Source of the DNA: AP-15 sp963738185
GTDB lineage: Bacteria; Pseudomonadota; Alphaproteobacteria; ATCC43930; CGMCC-115725
Direction: 5' to 3'
DNA length: 64,000 bases
Assembly (NCBI GenBank): GCA_963738185.1
Contig: CAVTVA010000003.1
Location: 1,922,001 to 1,986,000, forward strand
Made by a program: the position numbers and the translations under genes. This document shows positions 1-15,000 of this stretch, in pieces; position 1 is the stretch's first letter, and each line of letters begins with the position of its first letter. The notes below the pieces were generated by a model. That model searched no databases, was not told the origin of the DNA, and saw nothing but the letters and a program-made list of their open reading frames with translations.

Positions 1-3000
1 GTGGTCGGCTCGGTCACGCCAAACGCCTGCAGGCGTAATTCGCCCGACGCGATCCTGGGCAGATAGCGCTCCTTCTGCTCGGCGCTGCCGTGGCGCAGCA
101 AGGTGCCCATGATGTACATCTGGGCGTGGCCTTGGCTCGCGGTGCAGCCCGAGGCGTTGATCTCCTCGAGGATGACCGCGGCGGCGCGCAGCGGCAGACC
201 CGACCCGCCATATTCCTCGGGGATCAACGAAGCGAGAAACCCCGCTTCGGTCAACTCCTCGATGAATGCGGTCGGATAGGCCTGCTCGGCCTCGAGCTTG
301 CGCCAATACTCGCCCGGATAGCCCTCGCAGATCTTGCGGATCGATAGGCGCAGCTCGGGATAATCCTCGCCCAGCGCCACCATCGTCACCGTGTCCGACA
401 CCGGGGGCTCCTTTCTTTTCAATCATGCGACAGATAGGTCAACAGCACGCCAACAGCGGCAAGGGCGGCGGTGTAGGCGCCGGTCATCGCCGCCATGACA
501 CCCTTACATATAGAGCCGGCTCGGCTTGTCAGCCAGCTCGGCCCGGCCGCAAAAGATGTAAAGCGGCAGGTAGCAGTAATTGTCCCCAGGGTCCGGCCGT
601 TGGCCGGCCCGAGGACAGGCTCCATAGCCGTGCAAGAAGCGCCCCTCCTGATGCTCGTGCAGCGGATCGTCGCTGGCGTCCAGGTCGAGAATGATCGCCG
701 TCACCGGATCATGGCGCAGTTCGTCATGGTCGATCAGATCCTGGTAACCCAGCGCCATGCCGAACACCCGCTGCCCGACCAAGCTGGGGGACCCGATGCT
801 CGATCAGCTCGGGCGAGCGATGGTCGGCGAAGCAACCGGCAAACCGTTCCTGCGGCCGTCGAACGCGGCCATCACCGCACGCCCTGCGACCGCTACAAAG
901 CCAAACAGATCCGCGCTACACTCTGTCGCATCGGGCTCCCCTTGATCTCACGGCCGCACAGACCGAGGCAGAGGACGACATGCCGTTCATCGCGTCGAAT
1001 GGGCTGACCGAGGCCGGGACGGCCAAGACGATTGCCGCCGGCGGCATCAATGTGCACTACCATGATCTCGGTTCGGGCGAGCCGGTGCTGTTCCTCCATT
1101 CCTACGGCCCCGGCACCACCGCATGGATCACATTTCACAAGACGGTTGGGCGGCTGTCAGCGCACTTCCGCTGCATCCTAATGGATTTGCCCAATTTTTC
1201 GAAGACGGGCCCGGTCGTTTACCGCGAGGGGGTGCACGCCCTCCAAGCGCGGACCGCGGTCGCCCTGCTCGACGCGCTCGGCATCGCGCGGGCGCACTGG
1301 GTCGGCAACTCGCAAGGCGGGCAATCGGCAATGGTGGCGGCGATCACTCGCCCCGAGCGGGTCGAGAAGTTCGTGATGGGCGGCTCGCATATCGGCACCG
1401 GCGGCGACCGCTACCTGCTGGCCAACCGCCCCTCGGAGGGCAGCCGCGCCACCGCCCGAGCGCTCGCCGACCCGAGCCGCGAGAACATCGCGCACTACCT
1501 CAACGTGCACATCGACGATCCGAGCCTGGTGACCGACGAGCTAATCGACTACATCTACCGCGCGCACACCTGGTCGCCTGAGTTCATCGAGGCGCGCCGG
1601 CAATCGGTCAGCCTGCCGCACGACTACGCTCAGGACCTTGCCAGCATCAAGGCGCCGGTGCTGCTGATCCACGGACGCTGCGACCGGATGGTGCCGTTCG
1701 AGGTCTCGATCGCGATCCTGAACCACATCGCCGATTCGCGCCTCGTCCTCTTCAACAATTGCGGCCACTGGCCCCCTTTTGAAAAGCCGGCCGAGTGGGG
1801 AGCACAGGTGCTGGCGTTTCTGCGGGGGTATTGAGTGCAATTGCGCTAGACTGAATTTCCGCCGTTATCCGATCTGTGACGAGGCGCTTAGCGGCGCAAG
1901 ACGCCGCTCAAAGCTTGCTGGAAGCCAGGCCCGACCTCTTGCGTTAACCGGATCCTAATGCGGGTCGCCGAAACCTGAGCAACCGGCGACACGCCGGCGA
2001 CACGAAAGCGCGCGCGCCGGCCTTCGATCCTTTTTGGGGGGACCGACCCGAAAGAAAGAAGGCCCAAATTGAGGGAAAGAAAACTTGCTGCTCTGCGGTC
2101 TTGGCATTGGCGGGCTGCGCCGGGCGAGCGCCGCAACCGGTCGCGGTGGTTCAGCCGCAGGACCGCTATTTGGACTGCACGGCGATCCAAGCAGAGGTGT
2201 TGGCGAACAATGAGACCGTCCACGGCTAGTGGTGCGATGCCAATGGATGGTTCCCATCCGTTGGCTGAATCGCACCACCAACTTATTAGTCGGGTGGGCC
2301 GATTCACGAAACGCTTGGGAACCAAGCGTTTCGATCGGACCACTAGGCTCCGAGGAAGGTGCTAAGGTCGCGCAAAATGTGGCGGCAGGAGTAGCCGGCC
2401 TATTCATCTGGCGGTTGTGGTTCGCGATGGATTTCCAGGGCGCCGCCAGCACCGAGGAGGCGGCGCTGCAAAGCCGCCAGGAATACCTTGCGACCCTCGC
2501 GCTGCAGAAGAGTTGCGCGGGGCCGGCCCCGGTAGCAGCAGCCGCCGTCGAGCCGCACTCGAGCGGGCCGATGCCGGCGATACCCGCTCGGACCGCCGCC
2601 CCCACCGTAGTGGCAGCCCCGCTTTCCCCGACCCCGCCGACGACGCCGTGCGGAAAAAATCGGCCGTGCTCCCCGCAGGTCACCAGCGCATTTTGATGGC
2701 CGACCCCCTCCCGCAATGCCGGGGGCCATGGCAGGCGTGCCAAGCAACGCCAGCGCGGGCATATTGCCCGATCAGCTATCGCGCCGAGACTGCCGTGGCG
2801 GCGAGGTTGCCATTCGTCGCGGCGATCCTTGCGCCGATGCGGGTCGCCACGCTCGACCAAGCTCGGTCGAGCCCCTCGCCAAATTCCCCGCCGCCCGCGC
2901 CACAGGTTACGTCGCGGCAACATTATGGAGCGGCCTCCTGCGTCAGCTTCGCCACCGCCGGAACAACAGCCACCGAGGTCCGCGCCATTTCAACAAGGCT

Positions 3001-6000
3001 TAGCCGACCGGCGCGCGTCGGAAGCGTGATTTGCCGGATTGGCCCGACAGCGGGTTATCGGGGACCCAGTTGGGTTTCCCTCGCCATCCGTTCATGTCCG
3101 TCGGCGGTGTTTTTGAGCCGATATTGCGGGGTGCCCGCCTCCAGGGGCAACAGGCGGACGACCGTATAGCGGCCGCGGCTCGCCCGGTCGGTGCCGGGGT
3201 CGGGGGAAAATTCGACCGCTTGGCCGACCCGGAATTTATGCTCTGACATTTCCAATTCCCGAAGTGTGGGCCAGTTCCCGAAAGTGTGAGGCCAGTTCCC
3301 GAAAATGCGGCACGGACGCCACCGCCCGGCGGCGCCCGTGCCTGTCGCGTTACGCGGCCCGCGTTATGCGGGTTTTACGTGACGCAGGCGCCTCGTCACG
3401 CGGATTGGAGATCCACCGCCGAGGTCTTGCCCTGCTGGCCGCGCTCAATCTGATAGCTGACGCGCTGGCCCTCGACCAGGTGTCCGAGCCCCGAGCGTTC
3501 GACGGCCGAGATATGGACGAATACGTCCTTAGAGCCGTCTTCGGGCTGGATAAACCCATAGCCCTTTTGCGAGTTGAACCACTTTACGGTACCGATCGTC
3601 ATCGAGCTTCCTCAACAAGAAAGTCCTGCCCCGACGCCCTCGCCGGGTCAGATCACATTTCAATTTCGGGGAAGCGCTGCTCGGTTCGCCCGCGAGCACA
3701 CCGGATAGAGCCGTGCCCTTGTCGAAACACGATGGGATGTAGATGGGGGCTTGATCGCACCTGTTCAATGATCCGCTCAGTAGTATCCGGCGCCACCGTT
3801 GACGTGGATCGTCTGGCCGGTGATGAAGCCGGCATCGTCGCTGACCAGGAAGGCGCAGGTGGCGGCGAGCTCGTCCACATGCCCCTGACGGCCGAGCGGG
3901 ATGCCGGCGGCGCTCGGGGCGTGGCCTTGATACCATTCCGGATGGTCGCGCCGAGTGTCGATGCTGCCCGGCGAGACCACGTTGACGCGGATGTCGTGCG
4001 CCGCGAATTCAGACGCGAGCGCCCGCGCCAGCCCGACGAGGCCCATCTTCGCGGCCGATACGTGGGCCCGCCCGCTGCCGCCGGTGAAGGAGCCGTCGCC
4101 GGTGAAGAACAGGATGCGTCCGTGGTGGTTCTTGACCATCGAGGGGATCACCGCCTGCGTGCAATAGATCGCGCCGTCGAGCACCACCCCGCGGACCTGC
4201 TCCCATTCGGGCACGCTCACCTCGGTGAAGGGCTTGTGCGGCCGGATCGCGGCATTGTTGATCAGGATGTCGATACGGCCGAATTCGGCCAAGGCGCGCG
4301 CCACCATCGCATCCACCTGATCCTTCTTGGCCATGTCGGCCAGGATCGGCAGCGCCTTGACCCCGCGCTCGCGAGCCTCGCGCGCCACCGCGTCGGCTTC
4401 GGCCTGGTTGCTGCGGGCATTGACCACGACGTTGGCGCCTTCGCCGGCCAGCTTTAAGACCGTGGCGCGGCCGATATTGCGGCCGGAGCCGGTGACCAGC
4501 GCGACCTTCCCATCGAGCTTACCCATCAGCATACCCCCTCTGAGATGTTCGAGACTTGACCAAAGCGCATTCTAGCAGGCCATGGCCGTAGCCCGGCCGC
4601 CAAACTCACGTGACCCGGCGGCAAACTGGATGTTGGCGTAGCTACCGGTACAAACCCGTCGCTTATGACCGCAACCCCACCGTTCTCGTCATCCCGGCGC
4701 ATGAGCGTGTGAAGAAATCGCCATCAAGTCGCCTTCCCGGCCCACGGGTCCGGCCTTTGGCCGGCCCGAGGACAGGCTCCGGCCGGGACCCACGCGTCCG
4801 CCACTCCGAGCTTTTCAAGCAGTTACAATTTGCCTGAACCAACAACGACCGGTCGGTGCCGTGGGCCGATGGGCCCCGGCCTTCGCCGGGGTGACGAATT
4901 GATGAGCTGAGAGAGATTTCTTCACACGCTCGCATACCGGGACCCATGTCAAAAAATAGGCACGGGGCGGAGTCCGCACTCGGGCCGACCCGCAGGTCGG
5001 ACGGGGCCGGTGTGACAACTTCCTTTGGCGCCATTTGTTGAAGTTGTTCCACTAACCGAGCTCCGGGAAATCCTCCTCCCAGAATTCGCACTCGGCGCGG
5101 CCGGCATTGGCGCCGCGACGCGCGGCCTCGGCGGTGCGCAATTCGACGCGGCGAATCTTGCCCGAGATGGTCTTTGGCAATTCGGCGAATTCGAGCCGGC
5201 GCACGCGCTTGTAGGGCGCGAGCTGAGCGCGCAGATGGCGGAAGATCGACAGCGCCGTGTCGCGGTCGGGGGTGTGGCTGGCGGCCAAGGCGACAAATGC
5301 CTTGGGGATCGCCAGGCGCAACGGGTCGGGCGACGGCACCACGGCAGCCTCGGCCACCGCCGCATGCTCGATCAGGATGCTCTCGATCTCGAACGGGCTG
5401 ATCCGGTAATCCGAGGCTTTGAACACGTCGTCGGCGCGGCCGACATAGGTCAGATAGCCGTCGGCATCGCGCATTGCCACGTCGCCGGTGCGATAGGCCG
5501 TGCCGGCGAGCGGCAGCAAGGCGCCGTTATCGCCCTGATAGCCTTGCATCAGGCCCAAAGGCGGCGGATCGAGCGCCAGGCACACCTCAGCTTCGGCCTG
5601 CTCCGCGCCATCCGCATCGAGCAAGCGCACCCGGTAGCCCGGCGCCGGCAGCCCCATCGATCCCGGCTTGACCTTCTGTCCCGGGAAATTGCCGATCTGC
5701 AAGGTCGTCTCGGTCTGGCCGTAGCCGTCGCGCACGGTAATGCCCCACGCCGCCTTGACCCGTTCGAGCACTTCGGGGTTGAGCGGCTCGCCGGCGCCGA
5801 GCGCCTCGCGTAGGCTCACCTTCCAGGCCGCCAAATCCTCCTGGATCAGCATCCGCCACACGGTCGGCGGCGCGCAGAAGGTGGTCACCCCATAGCGCTG
5901 GATCGCATCGAGCAACCGCCGCGCGTTGAATCGCTGCTGGTTCAGCATGAACACCGCCGCACCGGCGTTCCACGGCGCGAACACGCAACTATAGGCATGC

Positions 6001-9000
6001 TTGGCCCAGCCCGGCGACGAGATGTTCAGATGAATATCGCCCGGTCGCACGCCAAGGTAGTACATGGTCGTCAGATGCCCGACCGGATAGCTCTGATGGC
6101 TGTGCAATACCAGCTTTGGCTTGGCCGTGGTCCCCGAGGTGAAGTAGAGCAGCAGCGGGTCGCTGGCGCGCGTCTCGCCGTCGGGTGAGAAATGCGCCGG
6201 GGCGTCGTAAGCCGCCTCCCAATTGTGCCAGCCGGGCACCGTTCCGCCGCCGACCGCGATCCGCGTATAACCGCCGGGAAGATCGGCAAATTTGCCGGTG
6301 TTGTCAGCGCTGGTCACGACGTGGCGCACCCGGCCGCGGGCAAAGCGATCGTCGAGATCGTCGCGGCTCAGCAGGGTCGTCGCCGGCACGATCACCGCGC
6401 CCAATTTGATCGCTGCCAGCATGCATTCCCACAGGGGCGCGACATTGCCCAGCATCAACAGCAGCCGGTCGCCGCGGCGCACCCCGAGCCCCCGCAGCCA
6501 GTTGGCGGCGCGGCTCGACCGCTCGGCCAATTCGGCGAAAGAGAGCCGGGTTTCGCCGCCATCCTCCTCGACGATCCACAGCCCCGTGCCGTGATTGTCG
6601 GCGGCCATCGCATCGAAATAATCGAGCGCCCAGTTGAAACGGTCGAGCGCCGGCCAGCGGAACTCGCGATAAACCCGCGCGTAATCCTCACGGTGCGCCA
6701 GCAGGAAATTCCGCGCCTCGGTAAAAGCCGCTGCCGACATTGCCATCCCCTCCCGATCGTTGCTTGTGTTTGCAATGATAGCGCAAACCAGCCTTGCTTG
6801 CTCGGCATACCCCAGCAGCTTTGCCGGGTCCATGCTGTGAAGCAGGTCACAAAAGGAGCCCCGGCCATGCATGATCTGGTCATCCGCGGCGGCAACATCG
6901 TCGACGGCACCGGCGCCGCGTCATTCAGCGGAGACATCGCGGTCGATGACGGGCGGATCGCCGCGGTCGGTGGCAAGGCCGGCTCGGCGCGGCGGGTCAT
7001 CGAGGCCGACGGCCTGTTGGTCACGCCGGGCTGGGTCGATGTGCACACCCATTATGACGGCCAGGCGACCTGGGACCCGATCTTGGCACCCTCCTCCTGG
7101 CATGGGGTGACGACGATCCTGTTTGGCAATTGCGGGGTCGGCTTTGCGCCGGTGCGCCCGCATCACCGCGCGGCACTGATCGACTTGATGGAGGGGGTCG
7201 AGGACATTCCCGGGCCGGTGCTCGCCGAGGGCCTCAAATGGGACTGGGAGAGCTTTCCCGATTTTCTCGACGCGCTCGAAGCGATGCCTCGCACGATCGA
7301 CGTTGCGGCGCAGCTCCCACACCACCCGCTGCGCGTCTACGCGATGGGCGACCGCGCGATCCGACGCGAGAGGGCCAATGCCGACGATATCGCGCTGATG
7401 CGCAAATTGACCGAGGAGGCGGTGCGCGCCGGCGCCTTCGGCTTCACGACCTCGCGCACCAACGCGCACAAGACGACCCAGGGCGAGATGGTGCCGGGCC
7501 GCTTTGCCGAGATCGAGGAATTGGCCGGGATCGGCGGCGGCTTGGGCGCGCTCGGCGCCGGCACCTTTGGCATGAACAGCGATTTCGAGGACGAGGCGGG
7601 CGAATTCGCCTGGATCACGAAGTTGGGCAAGAGCACCGGCCGTCCGGTGTGGTTTCTGCTGACCGACCGGCCGACCGACCCGCAGCGCTGGCGGCGGATC
7701 TTGCAGGGCGTGCATCAGGCGCGCGCCGAGGGCGCCTCGGTCACGGCGCAGATCGCCGGCCGCCCGGTCGGCGTCATTCTCGGCATTGCCACTTCGCTGA
7801 ACCCGTTCTCGATCCGCGAGCGCTACAAGCCGTTCGAGAGCCTGCCATTGGCCGAGCGCCTGGCGCGGCTGCGCGACCCGGCGGTGCGCCAGGCGATCCT
7901 CGACGACGGACCGTCGCCGGCCCTGCTGAACCGGCTTGGGCCGCTGATCCAGCTGGTCGCGACCAGCTGGGAGCGCATGTATGTGATGGGCGATCCGCCA
8001 GACTACGAACCGCGGGCCGAGTTGAGCGTTGCGGCGATCGCGGCGCGCGGCAACAAATCGCCGGATGCAGTGGCCTATGACTATCTGACCGAGAATGCCG
8101 GGAATTTCCTGTTCTTCCCGGTGACCGGATATGCCCAGGACGACCACGCGCCGATCCGCGAGATGCTGACAGACCCGGCGACCCTGCTCGGGCTCGGCGA
8201 CGGCGGCGCGCATGTCGCGCAAATCGTCGACGCCAGCATGCCCAGCTACATGCTGACCCATTGGGCGCGGGACCGCGAGCGCGGGCCGGGCCTGCCGCTC
8301 GAATTCGTAGTCAAGCGGCTGACCAGCGAGACCGCCGATTTCTTCGGCTTTGCCGATCGCGGCCGGTTGCGGCCGGGCCAGCGCGCCGACATCAACGTGA
8401 TCGATTTCGCCGGGCTGCGCCTGCATCCGCCCGAGGTGGTCAACGACCTGCCGGCCGGGGGCAAGCGCCTGGTGCAGCGGGCCGACGGCTATGTCGCGAC
8501 CCTGGTCGCCGGCACCACGGTGTTCGAGCACGGCGAACATACCGGCGCCCTGCCTGGCCGGCTGGTGCGCCGCGGCCGCTGATCGGAGCGGGGCAGCGCT
8601 CCGCTAGGCCAGATACGAACCGCCGTTGACGTGCCAGGTCTGGCCGGTGACCATCGCGGCGTCGTCCGAGGCCAGGAACAGCGCGGTGCGGGCAATGTCC
8701 TCGGGTTGCGCCATGCGGCCTAGCGGGATCGCCCGCGCCGATTGGGCGATCTCCTCCTCGCTGCTGCCATAGCGCGGCTGCGCCGTGTCGGTCAGCCCAG
8801 GTGCTATCGCGTTGACCCGGATGCGGTAGGGCGCTAGCTCCAGCGCCATGGCTCGGGTTATCGACACGAGCCCGCCCTTGCTCGCGACGTAATGCACGCC
8901 GCGCGGCGAGCTGCGGAACGCCGCACCCGAGGTTATGCTGACGATGGCGCCCGGCCGCCCGGCAGCGACCATCGACTTGGCGACAAGCTGCGCGCAAAAG

Positions 9001-12000
9001 CAGGCGCCCTTCAGATTGACGCCGAGCACGTGGTCCCAGCCGCTTTCGGTCATGTCGAGAAAGGCGACGCGCGGGAACACCCCGGCATTGTTGACGAGGA
9101 CGTCGATCGGGCCGAGCTCCCGCTCGACGCTGGCGACCATCGCCCGCATTTGGCCGAGATCGCCGATGTCGGCGCGGGCCGGAAAGGCGCGCCTGCCCCC
9201 GCCCCGGATTTGCGCGGCGATGCGCTCGGCCGCACCCGCATCGTCGAGCCAGTTGAGCGCGACATCGGCGCCCGCCGCGGCAAAGGCCAAAGCTGTGGCG
9301 CGGCCGATCCCCTGCTGCGCCCCGGTCACCAGAACCACCTTGCCGGCGAATTGCTGCATTGCCGTGTTCCTCGGAATGGACTCCAATGCCTATCCCTGCC
9401 GGCGCAGGAAATCGATCAGCAATTCGCTGACGCGCTCGGGTTGCTCCTGCTGCACCCAGTGGCCGGCGCCGTCGATCAGGTGGCAGCCGACCATGCGGGT
9501 GCAGGCCGCGCTCTGCATGCGCTCGAAATTGCCGGGGCGCTGATAGGTGCCCCAATCGCTGCTGCCGGCGATAAACATCGACGGCACGTCGATGGTCCGG
9601 CCGGAAAACAGCAGCAATTCCGCGTCGGCCAGACCCGTCGCGCGGCTGCGGTACCAGTTGAGCCCGCCCTGAAAGCCATTGCGCTGGTATTCGCCGCTGT
9701 AGACCGCGAGCTCCTCCTCGTGCAGCCAGCGGCACGCGGCAATTTCTTGCGCTGACGGCATCACCGGCATCACCGTCTCGGCCATGTTGCGGTCGTGGTC
9801 CATGATGTAATAGGTCGGCATCTTGGCCAATTCTTCGGCGGTCCAGGATTGCAGCCGGTGCGGCCGGTTGCCCGGCCAATCGGCGCTTTTGTAATGGTAA
9901 TAGCCGCGCATAAAGGCGTGGACCCCCTGCGGGCAATGCCACATGTCGTCATTGGCCGGCCGCGTCGAATAATACCATTGGTAATGCTTGCGCGGCCGGT
10001 CGAGCCTGGCCAATGCCTGGTGGATGTCGGCGTCGGCGGCAGGCGTCGGCGATGGCGCCTCGGCGGTGTCGAACGGCAATGCCGGCGGGCCGGCAAAGGG
10101 TGCGCTCATCAATGCGACCGAGCGGAATAGATCGGGCCGGATCAGCGCGCACCAGGCCGCGACCGAGGCGCCGAAATCGTGGCCGACGACCGCCGCGACG
10201 GTGCGGTGGCCGAGTGCGGCCACCAGGGCCAGCGCATCGCGCACCGCATTCAACAGGCTGAACGGATGCAGGTCGCCGTCGTAATCGGCGCTCCAGCCGG
10301 TGGTGCGGCCATAGCCGCGCTGGTCGGGCGCGACGACGTGAAACCCGGCCTCGGCCAAAGGCACCATGACCTTGCGCCAGGAATAGGCGAGCTCCGGAAA
10401 ACCGTGCAGCAGCAGCACGACGGGCCGGCCGCGCGGCTCGAAGCCGGCTTCGAGCACATGCATGCGCAGCCCGTTGACCCCCGCCAAAAAGCGCGAGCGC
10501 ACGCCGGCCGGCAACACGGCGCCGTCGAGCGGCGAAAGTTCTGTCATCTGGTCACCGATCTCTATCTCACCCTCTCCCCGTCATACCGGCCAAAGCCAGG
10601 CCAAAGCCGGTATCCAAGTTAGAAATGGGTCCCGGCTTTCGCCGGGAAGACGAGAAAGGAGGTCCAAGCGGTTGCCCACGCTATCCCGCCACTCGCAACT
10701 GGCGGTGGCTCAGGTCTGCTTGAAGCAGCGGTTGGCGTTTTCCCAGAACAGCTTGCGCCTTATGTCGGGTCCCAGGCTCGGCCATTCGAGGATTTTGTCG
10801 ATCGAATGCGGGAACCAGGATTCGTAATGCGGGTAGTCGGAGCCGAACATCAAGACCCCGTCGCCCAAGGCCCCGGTCACCATATTGAACATCGGCTCGT
10901 GCTCATGCGCCTCGATGTTGCAGAAGACGCGGCCGGCGGCGAAATGCTCGCTCGGCAGATGTTTTAATTTGGCGGTGCGGCCGACATAGCTGACCTGCTC
11001 GTCCATGCGCCGCACCCAGAACGGCAGCCAGCCAAAACCGCATTCGAGCACTGCGAGCCGCAGCCCCGGATAGCGGTCGAGGATGCCGCCGGCGAGAAAC
11101 CCGGCCATAAAGCGCATCGCCCCCCAAGGGTGCGAGCACAGCCGCGCCAGATAGACATTATCCCACATGTCCTGGTAGCCGGGGAAATAGGGCGGCGACC
11201 AGGTAAAGCTGTGATGTGCGATCGCCAGGTCGTGCTCCTCGGCGGCGCGCCAGATCGGCTCGAGATCGGGGTGATCGACCGGCATGTCGTTGTCGAGCAG
11301 CGGCTGCACCGCGACCGCCCATTTGGACTTGCCCCATTCGCGGATCTCGCGCACCGCCTCGGCGACATCGCGGGTCGAGGCGACGATCGGCCCCTTGAGT
11401 CGGTCGGGATAGGGTCCGCAGAACTCGTGCATATGGCGGTGATAGGCGCGGATCAGCCCGATTTCGAGCGACACGTCGGGCAATCCGACAACGCTGGTCC
11501 ACACGCTCGGCACCAGGAAATGCACGTCCGACCCCTCGGCATCCATGTCGAGGACGCGGTTGTCGGAGCGGTCGTCGACGACGCCGGGCGACGGCCGCCG
11601 CTCGCCGCGCCACACCCGCCCATCGGCCGAGCCGGGCCGCGACTCGGCCTCGCCCAAGGTGCGCTCGTATTTCTTGCTGTCGAAGCGGTAGGTGTGGCGC
11701 TCGCCGCCATCGACGCTGCGCGACTTGATCGCCACCCGATAGGGCGCCAGATCGTCGAGCCGCTTGCGAAAGCCCGGATCGACATATTTCTCCAGCACAT
11801 CGGCGCCCGGGTCGATATGGGTGTCGGTGTCGTAAACGCGAAATCCGTCCTTCATCCCTCGCCTCCTCGCCAGGTTCGGCGCACGCCTACAGCATTGTGA
11901 ACCGTGGGCTCGGCTCTCGTCCATGCCAGCGTGATCAATCCCTTGGGTAGGATCGTTGCGATTATGGATCGCTGATGGACGATGCGCGCAATGCGCGTTG

Positions 12001-15000
12001 ATATAGTTTTGAGAGGGATGCACCAAAACTGATTGCTAACGCGATCGCTACGTACAAGATTTGTCGAACAATATTTCTTAAATCTTTTTGCTGTTGCTTA
12101 GCATAACGAAAAAAATGCATTTGCCGACAAGAGCGCAAAATGAACTACGACTATTTTGCATTATCGCTCGCCGAGATAGGTCAGGGTCGGCAGATATGCC
12201 TGCGCGAGCTGCGGCGCCATTGTCAGGATGGCAAAGGTGTTGGGCGCGAAGCTCCAGCTGGCCGGCGGGTAGCCCTGGGTCCAGCTGGCCACCCAGTCGA
12301 CCTGGAGATAGGTCAGGGTCCCCGGCGACAGCTGGAGGGTGGTCGCCTGAGCGGTCGGCAGGCCATAGGGCTCGACCGTGAACCGATAGGTGCCGGGTGG
12401 AAAGTCGCGATAGAAATCGGCTCCTGTCGGGATTTTGGCGAGCGGCGCGCCGTCCGCGTAGATCATTGGCGCGAATGCTTGAACGGCGCCCCACGGGGTG
12501 ATCGATCCGCGCAAAAACCAGACGCGGGCGGTCCCCGACTTGAGCGGCGGGATTTGCGCCTGCGCTACGCTCTGAGCCTGAGGCGCGCAGCCGGCAGGCG
12601 CTACCAGGCAGAGACCGAGCAACATTAGCATCATCAGCCGGAGCTTCCGCACGGTCATCCCCCATCGGCAGGGATCGATCCGGAGTGGACCGTTGCAAAT
12701 GTCTGCGCCTGCGCCGCCGCTGGCAAGCGGAGCCGCGATCAATTCACAGTGAACATCCGGCGCGCACCGGGATCGCCGCGGATCCGCCGGGCTGGCCCGG
12801 GCGACACCCGTGACGAAAATTGCGCCGATCAAAGCTGTTCGAGGCGCCCCCGCGAGGGTCAGGATGGGGCGAGTGCTGCGGCCATGGCCGGGCGCTTGTC
12901 GCGAAAACCGGTTGCTTTCTCGAACGCGTCGGCGATACGCAGCACGGTCGGCTCCTGGAACGGCTTGCCGACCAGCTGGATCGCCACCGGCAGCCCGCCC
13001 TCGCCAAACCCGGAGCAAACCGAGATCGCCGGATAACCGGCGACGTTGAACGGCATCGTAAAATTCGGCGATCGGGCACGTCCCAATTCCGGCAACGCGT
13101 CGATCTTGGGCGCCTCGGCATCGGCTGCGAGGCGGTCAACACCACATCGAGACCGGCCATCGCCGCCTGCAATTCGGCGCGCAATTCGCGTCGCCGCCGC
13201 ACCGCCTGCACATAATCGACTCCCGACACTAGCGCGCCGAGCATCAGCCGGCGGCGTACCCGCTCACTGAAATCGCCGAGCCGGGTACGCGCCCATTCTT
13301 CATAAGCGGCGGCGCGTTCGGTGATCGAGATCAGCGAGCCGCAGGCCCTCCAATCCTGCAATGGTGACAATTGCACTTCGCGGATTTCGGCGCCGAGCCC
13401 GCGCAGGGTGGCGATCGCCGCGTCGATGCCGCGCCTGGTGCCGGCGCTGACCTGGTAATCGGTCTCGTGGAAATGATGGATCACGCCGATCTCGAGGCCC
13501 TTGAGTCGCTTGCCGAGCCCGGCCGTGTAGTCGGGCACCGGACGATTGGCGCTGGCCGGGTCGCGCGGGTCGTGCCCGGCCAAGGCTTGCAGCAGCAGCG
13601 CGCAATCCTCGGCGGTCCAGGCCATCGGCCCGATATGGTCCAAGGTGTAGGCAGCCGGGGCGACGCCGGCGCGGCTGACGAGCCCATAGGTCGGCTTGAT
13701 GCCGGCGATGCCGCACAATGCCGCCGGGCCGCGGATCGAGCCGCCGGTGTCGGTGCCGATGCCGCCGAGGATCAGCCCGGCCGCGACCCCGGCGCCGGTG
13801 CCGCTGCTGCTGCCGGCGGTGAAATGGTCGGGGTTCCACGGGTTGCGCGCCGGCGGCGCCGGCAGATCGAAGGAGGGCCCGCCATCGGCGAATTCATGGG
13901 TCGTGGTCTTGCCGAGCAGCACGGTGCCCGCGGCCGCCAGCTTCTCGGCGCAGGCGGCGTCGGCCTCGGGGATGTTGTCGAGCAGGATCTTCGACCCGCA
14001 GGTCGTCGGGATGCCCTTGGTGTCGACGATGTCCTTGAGCCCGATCGGGATGCCGTGCAACGGCCCCTTTGGGCCATCGGCCATGATCGCGCGCTCGGCG
14101 GCGCGCGCCTCGGCCAATGCCCGCTCCTCGGTCAGATGGACAAAGGCGTGCAGCCGGTCGTCGAGCGCGTGCACGCGGTCGAGGCAGGCGCGGGTCAATT
14201 CGACCGGCGACAGGCGCTTCGCCGCAATCAGCCGGGCGGCCTCGGCGATGGTCGGGATCTGCCCGGTCACGGCAAATCCTCCTCGGCAAACCCATAGGTC
14301 AGCGCCGGCTCGGCCATATGCCCGCGCTTCTGGCGCACCCGTGCCGCCATGGCGGCAATGCCAGGATAGACCGATCTGAGTATCCGCTTTCTGCGCGTCG
14401 GTCAGGCTGAGCCCGGCGCGGGCCAGCAGAAAATCGAGAGCCTCGTTCGAGATGTCCGACGGCATCGGCGTCTCCTCTCCCGTTCGGTTCTTCGCCATGA
14501 AACCGTACCAGCCCGGCCGTCACGCGGCCAGCCCGAGCTTCTGCGTTGCCCTGTCGGGGACCTGCTAGAGCGGTTTTCGACAGCGTCGACGTATTCGGCA
14601 CGCATCACCCCCACCCCGACCCGCCCCCATCGAGGGGGCGGGAGTACAAATAGGGGCACTGCCAGAGGCCCTCCCCCTCGATGGGGGAGGGTTGGGAGGG
14701 GGTGAGCGCGATGCAATTCGATCGGAACCTCGCCAGCAGATCGCAACCGTCGCGGCGCATCCGCGCAGCGGGGCGAGCGCCCGCCGGCTACGCGCTGACC
14801 CCGCGCGGCAGCTGCCCGCCGCGGCCGCGGGGCAAGGTGTGGAGCTTCAGCTCGACCGGGTTGCCGAGCCACATCGCATAACCGCTGTGGTCTTCCACCG
14901 CGTCCGTGGTCAGCGGGTGAACCAGCACGTCGAGCCCATCGCGATTCAGCATCAGATAAGGCACGACATGCTCAAACTGGTCGGGCTTGAAGATAACCAG